Source: Janthinobacterium sp. PAMC25594 (GTDB taxonomy: Bacteria; Pseudomonadota; Gammaproteobacteria; Burkholderiales; Burkholderiaceae_D). From it: a DNA stretch of 64,000 nt. The stretch is taken from assembly GCF_019443505.1 (NCBI RefSeq), contig NZ_CP080377.1:5890001-5954000 (forward strand), written 5' to 3'. A program made the translations under genes and the position numbers. The notes under the pieces were generated by a model. The model did no database searches, was not told where the DNA came from, and was given only the letters and a program-made list of their open reading frames with translations. Positions 35,976-44,364 of the stretch are shown here, one piece after another (positions within the stretch are counted from its first letter, which is position 1; the number at the start of each line of letters is the position of its first letter).

Positions 35976-36956
35976 TTAATCGCCGCTGTCTTCGTCTTCG
36001 TCGGCACCCTTGGCCGCCTTGCCGCGCTCGGCGTCGACGGCGCGCTGCAGGCCGGCCGCATCGCGGAAGAACGCCTCCGTCGTGTGATTCGGGCTCAGAC
36101 GCAGGGCCGGCGGGTAGATCGCCGACATGTAGGCCTCATCGGCCAGGCGGCCGCTGATCTGCAGGTTGCTCAGCAAAATCAGAGTCGAGCCGAGGATGGC
36201 CAGCACGAGGGCAACGAGGCCGAAGCGGCGCCGATGCCGGGGTTTGATCGTGCACAAATGGTAGTAGATCATGACGCAGACGATGACGATGAACAGATGC
36301 CGCCCATAGCGCGTCAGCACTTCCAGCGACAGCGCATACGCCGCCACATTGCTGCCCAGTTCCCACACTTCCATGGCCAGCAAGCCGCAGCCGATGATGA
36401 ACAGGTGGCGGCCGAAGCGCGCCACATGGCCGAACAGGCGGTTCGCCACGGCCCAGATCGACGCCCACACGAGGCCGCCGGCCAGCGCGTAGGCGATGAT
36501 CATCAGGTAGGAAATCGGCTCGAAGGCGTCCGCATCACTGAGCCAGTTGCTGAAGGCGGCCGAGGCGCCGATCATGGCCAGGCCGGCGACGGCGGGGCGC
36601 AAGCCTTCCCAGTCGTGCCTGGTGGTATCGCTCAGTTCGGGCGCCACCGGGTGGTCGCTGGCACGCACGCGCAGGCGCGTGTGGCCCAGGCGCACGATGC
36701 TGTTGCCGCTCAAGGCCACTTGCAGTTGCCGTTGGCCCCGGTGGATCACGCCATTCTGGCTGCCCAGGTCGCGCAGCAGCAGGCCGCCTGCGCCGTCGTC
36801 CTCGACGATGGCGTGGCGGGCGGCCGTATGCGCGTCGTCGAGGATGAAGTCGTTGTCGTAGCCGCGGCCGATGCGGATCGGCAAGGAATCGATGCGCTGG
36901 CGCTGCTGTACTTCGCCATTCTCGGCGAGGATTTCGATGTAATAAGGCGGCTTCAT
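35976..36956 (-). CDS. FHA-domain membrane protein
   Basis: A 326-residue inner-membrane protein. The N-terminal forkhead-associated domain (residues ~20-95), which reads phosphothreonine, has its key residues: IRIGRGYDND (Gly30/Arg31), ARHAIV (Arg47/His48) and LGSQNGV (Asn68/Gly69). It is followed by a linker and about five hydrophobic helices (residues ~125-275), then an acidic C-terminal tail. Its start overlaps the stop of the upstream protease gene by 4 nt (ATGA), so the two are translationally coupled. The likely role is to link a threonine-phosphorylation signal to the membrane; no kinase gene is nearby. Confidence 0.85.
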   Translation of the reverse strand: MKPPYYIEILAENGEVQQRQRIDSLPIRIGRGYDNDFILDDAHTAARHAIVEDDGAGGLLLRDLGSQNGVIHRGQRQLQVALSGNSIVRLGHTRLRVRASDHPVAPELSDTTRHDWEGLRPAVAGLAMIGASAAFSNWLSDADAFEPISYLMIIAYALAGGLVWASIWAVANRLFGHVARFGRHLFIIGCGLLAMEVWELGSNVAAYALSLEVLTRYGRHLFIVIVCVMIYYHLCTIKPRHRRRFGLVALVLAILGSTLILLSNLQISGRLADEAYMSAIYPPALRLSPNHTTEAFFRDAAGLQRAVDAERGKAAKGADEDEDSGD

Positions 36957-38305
36957 GGCTTGCGGCTGCTTTCCCGCGACAGCGCTTCGAGGAAGGTACG
37001 CGTGACGCGCATGCCGTTGGCGTAGGACACGCCGCGCGCGTCGATGCGGCTTTGCAGGCTCATGAGTGGCTCGTCGGTGCTGGCGGCCAGCAGGGCGAAG
37101 TCGTACAGTCCCGTAAACTTGCGGTAGGCGCGCACGCACAGCACGGCGCGCAGGGGCAGGGCCTTGTTCTTGACGAACTGTTCGGTGCATTGCGGACCCG
37201 TCAGGTGCACGCTCTTGTAGCTGCCAAAACTTTCATTCTTGAACGAGGTGCTGGCCAGTTCGGAAAAGCGCAGCGCGCCCAGTTCGCTGCTGCGCAGGAA
37301 TTCGTGGCGCATCGACACTTGCCCCGTCTGCAGGGCGCCGGAAATGAAGATGGCCGATTCCATGGCGCAACTGGTGTTGTCGAGCATATAGGGCTTGTCG
37401 GACTTGACGTTGGAGCGGCCCCAGCAGCGCATCTGGTCCGACTCGCGCACGGGCACGCGATACGGGCCCATGGCTTTCAGGCTCAGGGGCGTGTCGAGCA
37501 GGCGCGCCAGCATCACTTCCTGGTGCGCCAGCAGCTGCGCCGTCACCAGCGGCTTGAAGTCTTTCGGCGCCTTGCCTTGCAGGGCCACCTTGGCCAGCAA
37601 TTGCTGCGCATAGCGGGCGGGCACGAGAAAACTGACGAGTTCTCCGTCGAGGCGTTTCGAGACGTTCACGCCGGCCACGTCGCCGTTCGCGGTGACGCTG
37701 GGGCCGCCGCTCATGCCGGCATTGATCGGCCCCGTAAACATCAGCTGGTCGTAGAAGCTGCGCGTGACGACGCCGTTGTACGAGCCTTCCGAAATGGCGA
37801 AGCCCAGGTCCAGCGGATTGCCCATCGAATACAGGTACTGGCCCTGAGTCAGCGGTGCCAGCGGTTCCGGCATCTTGAAAAAGCCCGTGCCGTGGCGGTT
37901 CACGCGTAGCACGGCCAGGTCGTGCAGCACGTCGACGGCCAGCAATTCCACATTGCCCCGCTGTCCACTCGTGTCGACCCATTCGCCCACATAGGTATCG
38001 GGGTCGAGCGCGAATTGCGACACGACGTGATAGTTGCTCACCACCAGGTCGCCCGTGCCGATCAAAAAGCCCGAGCCCACCGATGATTGCGTGCGGCCGT
38101 TTTTCAGCAGCACGCGCACTTGCAGGATGTCGGCGCGCGCGGCCGTGTACAGCTTTTGCGCGGCGGATGAGGGTGGTGGCAAGGTTGCATGTTCGGTGGC
38201 GGCGGGCGCGGCGGTGGCCGGTGGCGGCTTGGCGGGGGGAGCCGCGTGTGCGCCTGTGGCAGCGCACAGGCTGGCCAGCAAGAAGGCGAAGTCAGATAAT
38301 TTCAT
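36953..38305 (-). CDS. exported trypsin-like (S1/HtrA-type) serine protease
   Basis: A 450-residue protein with an N-terminal signal peptide (MKLSDFAFLLASLCAATGAHA) and a Pro/Ala-rich linker, then a trypsin-like domain with the full triad: His93 (SNYHVVSQ), Asp129 (VLHDLAVLRV) and Ser199 (AGMSGGPSV). No PDZ domain is evident; the last ~220 residues are unique and contain several cysteines. It should act in the periplasm. It overlaps the FHA gene by 4 nt, so protease and FHA protein form an operon. The substrate is unknown. Confidence 0.85.
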   Translation of the reverse strand: MKLSDFAFLLASLCAATGAHAAPPAKPPPATAAPAATEHATLPPPSSAAQKLYTAARADILQVRVLLKNGRTQSSVGSGFLIGTGDLVVSNYHVVSQFALDPDTYVGEWVDTSGQRGNVELLAVDVLHDLAVLRVNRHGTGFFKMPEPLAPLTQGQYLYSMGNPLDLGFAISEGSYNGVVTRSFYDQLMFTGPINAGMSGGPSVTANGDVAGVNVSKRLDGELVSFLVPARYAQQLLAKVALQGKAPKDFKPLVTAQLLAHQEVMLARLLDTPLSLKAMGPYRVPVRESDQMRCWGRSNVKSDKPYMLDNTSCAMESAIFISGALQTGQVSMRHEFLRSSELGALRFSELASTSFKNESFGSYKSVHLTGPQCTEQFVKNKALPLRAVLCVRAYRKFTGLYDFALLAASTDEPLMSLQSRIDARGVSYANGMRVTRTFLEALSRESSRKP

Positions 38306-38368
38306 GCATCCTTTGTGCGTGAGCAGGAGCGCAGCGGGGGCGCGCTACTGCGCGCCGGCCCGGAATGT

Positions 38369-39034
38369 TTACAGGGCGCCGTCTTCCAGCGCCGGCGCCG
38401 TTTCCGGCGTCATCATGTGACCGAGCTTGCTTTGCTTGGTGTTCAGGTAATGCTGGTTGAAGGCGTTGCGGTTGACCAGCAGCGGCACCCGTTCGGCCAC
38501 CGTGATGCCCAGCGCTTCCATGGCGGCGATCTTGCGCGGGTTGTTCGTCATCAAACGCAGGTTATTGATGCCGAATTGCGCAAACATGGGTTTGCACAAG
38601 GTGTAGTTGCGCGCGTCGGCCTTGAAGCCCAGCTGTTCATTCGCCTGCACCGTGTCGGCGCCTGCCTCTTGCAGGCGATAGGCGCGGATCTTGTTGATCA
38701 GGCCGATGCCGCGCCCTTCCTGGCGCAGGTACAGCAAAATGCCGCGGCCTTCCTCGGCGATGCGTTTCAAGGCGCCTTCGAGCTGGGCGCCGCAATCGCA
38801 GCGCTGGGAAAACAGCACGTCGCCCGTCAGGCACTCGGAATGCACGCGCGCCAGGACCGGTTCGCCGTTGCCGACATCGCCCAGCACCATGGCCAGGTGT
38901 TCCTTGCCCGTGGCGTGTTCGACAAAGGCGTGCAAGGTGAACTGGGCCCACGGCGTCGGCAGTGCGCAGGAAGTCGTGTAATCCAATTCGCCTGTCGCCA
39001 GGAGGTCTGCGCCGCTTTGCATGGTTGTGCTCAT
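38369..39034 (-). CDS. ribA: GTP cyclohydrolase II
   Basis: The first enzyme of riboflavin synthesis, opening the imidazole ring of GTP. The 221-residue protein has the three zinc cysteines in [20 protein letters not shown] (Cys68, Cys79, Cys81) and the catalytic [19 protein letters not shown] stretch, followed by [18 protein letters not shown]. The ATG chosen (MSTTMQSG) is the first that avoids the upstream hairpin; MQSG, four codons later, is an alternative. It is a stand-alone ribA, not a ribBA fusion. Two hairpins with U tracts lie in front of it, which could attenuate transcription into ribA. Confidence 0.94.
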   Translation of the reverse strand: MSTTMQSGADLLATGELDYTTSCALPTPWAQFTLHAFVEHATGKEHLAMVLGDVGNGEPVLARVHSECLTGDVLFSQRCDCGAQLEGALKRIAEEGRGILLYLRQEGRGIGLINKIRAYRLQEAGADTVQANEQLGFKADARNYTLCKPMFAQFGINNLRLMTNNPRKIAAMEALGITVAERVPLLVNRNAFNQHYLNTKQSKLGHMMTPETAPALEDGAL

Positions 39035-39047
39035 ATAGGTAATTGTC

Positions 39048-39089
39048 AAAAATAAAAGGCGCGCGACACCACTGCGGTGCCGGCGCGCC
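39048..39089 (-). terminator. terminator-like hairpin directly upstream of ribA
   Basis: On the minus strand GGCGCGC-type arms (39083-39089 with 39058-39064) with an inner CACC/GGTG stem are followed by TTTTATTTTT (39057-39048), 14 nt before the ribA start. It follows a first terminator by only 14 nt. It could be a second stop for the pirin transcript or an attenuator of ribA. Confidence 0.6.
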
Positions 39090-39103
39090 CTGTCATCATA
39101 CCA

Positions 39104-39129
39104 AAAAGCAGGGGAAACCATTTCCCCTG
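39104..39129 (-). terminator. Rho-independent terminator of the pirin gene
   Basis: On the minus strand CAGGGGAAA (39129-39121) pairs perfectly with TTTCCCCTG (39117-39109) around TGG, then CTTTTTGG. It lies 108 nt after the pirin stop codon. Confidence 0.75.
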
Positions 39130-39236
39130 GCTGAGATTTGAAGGCTGGAATGCCTGGTGAACCCCCTCTAATTGCGGCCGGATCAGCCTTTTACAAGATG
39201 GCTGGCCTTGCCGAAGCCCCGTTGGGCCAGCGACCC

Positions 39237-39938
39237 TTATCGAGGCAGATCGAAGACGAGCACTTCGGCATCCTCGGCCTGCGTCAGCGTCACTGCGGCC
39301 TCTTGGGTCAATTTCAGCGCGTCGCCCGCTTTCAGGGGCGTGCCGTTGACCACCAGGCTGCCGCGGATCAGGTGCACATAGGCAATGCGGCCTTCGTCCA
39401 GCGCATGTTCGGCCTGCTCGCCTTCCTGCAGGATGCTGGCGTAGATGGCCGCGTCCTGGTGGATCAGCACGGAACCCTGGCGCCCGTCGGACGAGGCGAT
39501 CAGGCGCAGCTTGCCCCGTTTGCTTTCCGGCGTAAAATGTTTCTCTTCATAGCTGGGCGCTATGCCCGTCACGTTCGGCTGGATCCAGATCTGCAGGAAG
39601 TGCAAGCCCTCCGTGTTTGAATGGTTGAACTCGCTGTGGCGCACGCCGCTGCCGGCACTCATGCGCTGCACATCGCCGTAGTGCAGCACGGAACCGGTGC
39701 CCATGCTGTCCTTGTGTTCGAGCGCGCCGTCGAGCACATACGAAATGATTTCCATGTCGCGGTGGCCGTGCGTGCCGAAACCCTGGCCTGGCGTCACGCG
39801 GTCTTCATTGATCACCAGCAAGGGGCCAAAACCCATGTGCAGCGGATCGTGGTAGCTGCCGAAGGAAAAGCTGTGGTGGGAATTGAGCCAGCCGTGGTTG
39901 GCGGCGCCGCGTTCTTCGCTGTGACGAATCTGTAACAT
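39237..39938 (-). CDS. pirin-family protein (YhhW-like)
   Basis: A 233-residue bicupin of the pirin family; relatives such as YhhW are quercetin dioxygenases in vitro. The four metal ligands are all present: His57 and His59 (FGTHGHRDME), His101 and Glu103 (VRHSEFNHS). Its length is typical of the short bacterial pirins. The ATG was chosen at MLQIRHSEER, where family similarity begins. It is divergent from a LysR-family gene, which probably regulates it; that pairing is common for pirins. The physiological substrate is not known. Confidence 0.92.
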   Translation of the reverse strand: MLQIRHSEERGAANHGWLNSHHSFSFGSYHDPLHMGFGPLLVINEDRVTPGQGFGTHGHRDMEIISYVLDGALEHKDSMGTGSVLHYGDVQRMSAGSGVRHSEFNHSNTEGLHFLQIWIQPNVTGIAPSYEEKHFTPESKRGKLRLIASSDGRQGSVLIHQDAAIYASILQEGEQAEHALDEGRIAYVHLIRGSLVVNGTPLKAGDALKLTQEAAVTLTQAEDAEVLVFDLPR

Positions 39939-40104
39939 GGTGGACTCCGTTTCTATCAATGAATGTGCGATAATTTCGAAGGAGCGTTGCCTGGCAGTTG
40001 CCGTGGCGCCGATGCTGCCCTTCGCTGTACGATGGAGCAAGTATAGGCCGTCCACTCCAGAAAGAAAAACGGAAAATCTTGCGAACTATGATCGAAAAAA
40101 TCGA

Positions 40105-41031
40105 ATGTTAAGACTGAGCCTGGATGCCTTGCAAATCGTCGACGCCATCGACCGCCGCGGATCGTTCTCGTCGGCCGGCAAGGAGTTGCATAAAGTGCCG
40201 TCCACCATTTCCTATACGGTGGCCAAGCTGGAAGACGACCTGGGCGTGCAAGTGTTCCGGCGCAATGGTCCGAAAATCATGCTGACGGCGGCCGGCCAGG
40301 AATTGCTGAAAGAGGGCCGCTATCTGCTGAAGGCGGCGCAGGACCTTGAACACCGCGTGCGCCGGGTGGCGTCCGGCTGGGAAACGGAATTGTCCATCGG
40401 CATCGATTCCATGTTTTCCGCCGTGGCCCTGGCCGACGACGTGCGCGCCTTTTATGACGTGGCGCAGCAGACGCGCTTGCGCCTGTCGCAGGACACCCTG
40501 TCGGGCACCTGGGAAGCGTTGCTGGACCGCCGGGTCGACTTGCTGGTGGGCGCGCCCGGCGACGGTCCGGCCGGTGGCGGCTATATCGCGCAGCCGATCG
40601 GCATGCTCGACTTCGTCTTTGCCGTGGCGCCCGCGCATCCGCTGGCGCAGGTGGCGGAACCGTTGTCGCGTGGCCACCTGCAGCAGCACCGGGCCGTGGT
40701 GGTGGCCGACTCGGCACGCCAGATGGCGCCGCGCACGGTTGGGCTGCTGCTGGGGCAAGATGCCTTGAGCGTGCCGAGCATGCAGGTCAAGTTCGACTAT
40801 CAGGTGCTGGGGCTGGGCTTTGGCTTCCTGCCGGGACCGTGCGCGCGCGCCGCCATCGCGCGCGGCCAGTTGGTGGAAAAGGCTGTGGAAGAGCCGAAAC
40901 CGTCGGAAACGTTTTACCTGGCCTGGCGGGTGGGCGAGGATGGCGCCGCGTTGCGCTGGTGGATGGCGCGCATGCGCGAACCGGATGTGTTTGCCCGTCT
41001 GGCGCAGCATTTGCCGGGCCATTCGGCGTAG
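40105..41031 (+). CDS. LysR-family transcriptional regulator next to pirin
   Basis: A 308-residue LysR-type regulator. The N-terminal winged helix-turn-helix is clear (residues ~5-65: LDALQIVDAIDRRGSFSSAG, KVPSTISYTVAKLEDDLGVQ, VFRRNGPKIMLTAAGQELL), followed by the effector-binding domain. The ATG at 40105 starts just before the HTH. It is divergent from the pirin gene, with a 166-nt intergenic region between them, so it probably controls that gene and itself. The effector is unknown. Confidence 0.9.
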   Translation: MLRLSLDALQIVDAIDRRGSFSSAGKELHKVPSTISYTVAKLEDDLGVQVFRRNGPKIMLTAAGQELLKEGRYLLKAAQDLEHRVRRVASGWETELSIGIDSMFSAVALADDVRAFYDVAQQTRLRLSQDTLSGTWEALLDRRVDLLVGAPGDGPAGGGYIAQPIGMLDFVFAVAPAHPLAQVAEPLSRGHLQQHRAVVVADSARQMAPRTVGLLLGQDALSVPSMQVKFDYQVLGLGFGFLPGPCARAAIARGQLVEKAVEEPKPSETFYLAWRVGEDGAALRWWMARMREPDVFARLAQHLPGHSA

Positions 41032-41036
41032 GTCTT

Positions 41037-41064
41037 AAAATGTTGACATATGCCAACATTTTTA
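41037..41064. other. palindrome after the LysR gene (terminator or promoter element)
   Basis: AAAATGTTG (41037-41045) pairs perfectly with CAACATTTT (41054-41062) around ACATATGC, followed by more T residues. It could be a weak AT-rich terminator of the LysR gene. It also contains TTGACA (41043-41048), a perfect -35 hexamer for the downstream phosphodiesterase gene, although no ideal -10 lies 17 nt away. Confidence 0.5.
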
Positions 41065-41196
41065 AGTTACCATATTCATAGTATTTCGACCGTCTTTCTG
41101 CTCCGACTTGCATGCCCCATAGTGGGATTTTGATGATTACACATACCGCAGCGCCCCTGATATGTTCCCCTGACCTGGCACGCGCACGGGGTTGCC

Positions 41197-43356
41197 ATGT
41201 TTGAGGCGAAGGTCGCGCTGTGCCTGCGCCTGGCCCAGGACGCCCGCGAACAGGCGGGGCCGCAGCAGGCCGCCACCCTGGCGCGGCTGCAGGAAGAGCT
41301 GGAGCGGCTGCGCGGCGCCAGCCGGCCCATGGTGCGCGTGGCGCCGCCCGACGCCTTGCTGGAAATCGATCCCGATGGCTTTTTGATCGGCTGGAACCAT
41401 GGCGCCGAACAGATGTTCGGCTATTCCGAACTGGAAGCGCTGGGCCAGCACATCCTGTTTTTGTATCCGGAAGACGACGCGGAAGCGAGCGTGCTGGAAC
41501 TGCATTTCAAGCAGGGCGATGTGGCCACCGATGTGCGTCGGCGCAAGAAGTCGGGCATGGTGACGTGGCTGCGCATGCACCGCCACGTGATACACGATCA
41601 GGCGGGCAAGGCTTGCGGCATGGCGGTGCGCCTGTCGGCCATGAGCGAACCGCTGTCCGACGTGGACAAGGTGAGGTTGCACGCGCGCATCATCGAAGAC
41701 AGCGAGCAAGCCGTGCTGATCACGGACGCGGAAGAGCGCATCGTCTCGATCAACAGTTCGTTTTCCCGCATCACCGGCTATTCGCCGGCCGAATCCATCG
41801 GCCGCACGCCGGACTTGCTGCGCTCGGGCGTGCACGACCCCGACTTCCGCGCCAAGGTGCGCGCCGCCATGCGGCGGCATGGCTCCTGGCGCGGCGAAAT
41901 CATCGGCAAGCGCAAGAATGGCGAACTGTTCCCGCAAGACGTCACCATCAGCGTCGTGCGCGACGAGTATGGCGAGATCAGCCATGTTTTTTCCCTGTTT
42001 TCCGATATCTCGGTGCACAAGGATGCCGAGGCGCGCATGCAGCGCATGGCCAATTACGACAGCCTGACGGGCTTGCCCAACCGTTGCCTGCTGAACCAGC
42101 TGGTGGGCCAGGGCCTGACCGAAGCGAAACGGCAAGGCACGCATGGCGCGCTGATGGTCATCGATATCAGCCGCATCGGTTCCATCAGCGACACGCTGGG
42201 CCACGAAGTGGGCGACCAGCTGGTGATCGCCATCGGCCAGCTGTTCCGTGGCGCCCTGCGCGACGCGGACATCCTGGCGCGGGTCGACAACAGTAAATTT
42301 GTCGTGGCGCTGTTGCATATCGAAAAGCGCGAACATGCGGCGAACGTGGCGCAAAAACTGCTCAACCTGTTGGAGGCGCCGATCAATATCGATGCGCACG
42401 CGCTGCACGTGGGCGCCAGCATCGGCATCACCGTGTATCCGGAAGACGGCCTGGAAGCGCCGGCCCTGTTCCGCTTTGCCGACGTGGCCGTGGCCAAGGC
42501 GGGGCAGACCATCGAATCGACCTTCCTGTTTTACCGCGAAGACATGAACCGGCGGGCCAAAGAACATTTACGCCTGGAAAGCGAAATGCGCCTGGCCCTG
42601 GGCGACAAGGAGCTGGAACTGCATTACCAGCCGAAAGTGAGCCTGTCCAGCGGGCGCATCGTGGGCGCGGAAGCCTTGCTGCGCTGGAAGCATCCGATGC
42701 GCGGCATGGTTTCGCCCGGCGTCTTCATCCCCGTTGCCGAGGAAACCAGTTTGATTCTGGAACTGGGCACCTGGGTGCTGGACGAGGCTTGCCGCCAGAT
42801 ACGCAGCTGGGAAGACCGTGGCCTGCACATGCCGGCCATCGCCGTCAACCTGTCGGCGCGCCAGTTCGATGAACAGTTGCCGGCGCGCATAGCGGCCGTG
42901 CTCGAGCGCTACCAGGTGCGGCCCGACCAGATCATGCTGGAAATCACGGAAAGCCTGCTGATGCGCGGTGCCGACAAGGTGATCGACATCATGAACCAGC
43001 TGGTGGCCATGGGCCTGGCGCTGGCGCTCGATGACTTCGGCACCGGCTATTCCAGTCTGGCGTATTTGAAAAAATTCCCCATCAGCACACTGAAAATCGA
43101 CCGCTCGTTTGTCATCGGCTTGCCGTTCGAGGAAAACGATTGCGCCATCGCCCGCGCCATCGTCACCATGGCGCAGCAGCTGCGCCAGGAAATCGTCGCC
43201 GAAGGGGTGGAAACGGCCGAGCAGATGCGCTTCCTGCGCGAACTCGGTTGCGACCAGCTGCAAGGTTATCTGTTCAGTCCTGCCGTGCCGGCGGCCGAAT
43301 TCGAAGTGATGCTCGACGAAGGCCGACGCTTGCGTTTGAACGAAGCGCTGGCTTAA
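41197..43356 (+). CDS. PAS-PAS-GGDEF(degenerate)-EAL cyclic-di-GMP phosphodiesterase
   Basis: A 719-residue cytosolic signalling protein. After a helical start come PAS1 (~45-150) and PAS2 (~165-285, with SEQAVLITDAEERIVSINSS and a PAC segment), then a GGDEF-like domain (~285-450) starting YDSLTGLPNRCLLNQL, but with RVDNSKFVV where GGDEF should be, so it is probably not a cyclase. The EAL domain (~455-705) is intact: AEALLRW (Glu492), ITESLL, ALDDFGTGYSSLAYLKKFP, IDRSFV, VAEGVET. It should degrade c-di-GMP in response to a PAS signal. It overlaps the convergent LysR gene by 4 nt. Confidence 0.92.
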   Translation: MFEAKVALCLRLAQDAREQAGPQQAATLARLQEELERLRGASRPMVRVAPPDALLEIDPDGFLIGWNHGAEQMFGYSELEALGQHILFLYPEDDAEASVLELHFKQGDVATDVRRRKKSGMVTWLRMHRHVIHDQAGKACGMAVRLSAMSEPLSDVDKVRLHARIIEDSEQAVLITDAEERIVSINSSFSRITGYSPAESIGRTPDLLRSGVHDPDFRAKVRAAMRRHGSWRGEIIGKRKNGELFPQDVTISVVRDEYGEISHVFSLFSDISVHKDAEARMQRMANYDSLTGLPNRCLLNQLVGQGLTEAKRQGTHGALMVIDISRIGSISDTLGHEVGDQLVIAIGQLFRGALRDADILARVDNSKFVVALLHIEKREHAANVAQKLLNLLEAPINIDAHALHVGASIGITVYPEDGLEAPALFRFADVAVAKAGQTIESTFLFYREDMNRRAKEHLRLESEMRLALGDKELELHYQPKVSLSSGRIVGAEALLRWKHPMRGMVSPGVFIPVAEETSLILELGTWVLDEACRQIRSWEDRGLHMPAIAVNLSARQFDEQLPARIAAVLERYQVRPDQIMLEITESLLMRGADKVIDIMNQLVAMGLALALDDFGTGYSSLAYLKKFPISTLKIDRSFVIGLPFEENDCAIARAIVTMAQQLRQEIVAEGVETAEQMRFLRELGCDQLQGYLFSPAVPAAEFEVMLDEGRRLRLNEALA

Positions 43357-44267
43357 GGTTCGCCCAGTTTCACCTTTTCCAGCAGATAATCGAGCATCAC
43401 GCGCACCCGGGCCGGTACTTGCTGGCCCGGTCCCACGAAGACGGCGTGCACGAGTTCGCGATCGCCCGGATTGTAGTCCTGCAGCACCTCTACCAATTGA
43501 CCTTGTGCAATATCGCGCTGCACGTGCTGGCGCGAAAAGCGTCCCAGTCCCATGCCCGCCAGCACCAGCTGGCGCATGCTTTCGCCATCGCTGACGCAGG
43601 TATTGCCTTGCGGCGCCACCTGCATGCTTCCTCCGCTCCCGTCGAGGAAGGGCCAGGTTTCATTCTGGCAGCGGAAGTTGAAGGCCAACAAATTGTGTTC
43701 GGATAATTCCAGCGGCGTGCGCGGCAGGCCGTGCTGCGCCACGTACGCCGGCGACGCCACCACGACCATCGCATCTTCACCGAGTTTGCGCGCCACCAGG
43801 TTCGATGCCTTCAGCTGGCCCGTGCGGATGGCGATGTCGGTGCGGTCTTCCAGCAAGTCGACGATGGCGTCGCTGACGACCACGTCGAGCACGATGTCGG
43901 GATAGCGCTGCGCGAACTCGGGCAGGATGGGCAGCAGATGGCGCACGCCGAACGGCACGAAACAGTTGATGCGCAAGCGCCCGCGCGGCGCCGCGCCCTG
44001 CGATGCTTCGCGCTCGGCGCCGTCGATATCGTCGAGGATGCGCTTGCACTGGATAAAAAAGGCGTCGCCTTCGGGCGTGGTGTGCAGCTGGCGCGTGCTG
44101 CGCTGGAGTAAGCGCGCACCGAGCCGCGCTTCCAGGCGATTGACGAGCTTGCTGACGGCCGACGGCGTCAAGGCCAGGCGGCGCGCGGCGGCGGAAAAGG
44201 CCCCCGTTTCCACCACGGCCACAAACACGGCCATCTCGAACGCGCGGTTGATGTCTTGCCTGGCCAT
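43353..44267 (-). CDS. LysR-family transcriptional regulator divergent from MFS exporter
   Basis: A 304-residue LysR-type regulator with a clear N-terminal HTH (FVAVVETGAFSAAARRLALT, PSAVSKLVNRLEARLGARLL, QRSTRQLHTTPEG) and a C-terminal effector domain with TDIAIRTGQLKASNLVARKL. The first plausible start is MARQDINRAF; MDSIMARQD four codons upstream is an alternative. It is divergent from a DHA1 MFS gene with 97 nt between them and most likely regulates it. Its 3' end overlaps the phosphodiesterase gene by 4 nt. Confidence 0.9.
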   Translation of the reverse strand: MARQDINRAFEMAVFVAVVETGAFSAAARRLALTPSAVSKLVNRLEARLGARLLQRSTRQLHTTPEGDAFFIQCKRILDDIDGAEREASQGAAPRGRLRINCFVPFGVRHLLPILPEFAQRYPDIVLDVVVSDAIVDLLEDRTDIAIRTGQLKASNLVARKLGEDAMVVVASPAYVAQHGLPRTPLELSEHNLLAFNFRCQNETWPFLDGSGGSMQVAPQGNTCVSDGESMRQLVLAGMGLGRFSRQHVQRDIAQGQLVEVLQDYNPGDRELVHAVFVGPGQQVPARVRVMLDYLLEKVKLGEP

Positions 44268-44364
44268 TATTGAATCCATTTCACAGGTGTTTCCATTACT
44301 AGAGTCTATATCAAAAGCGTTTGCATCGATACACTGGCCGGCTTGAACCATTGTTGGAGCCATC

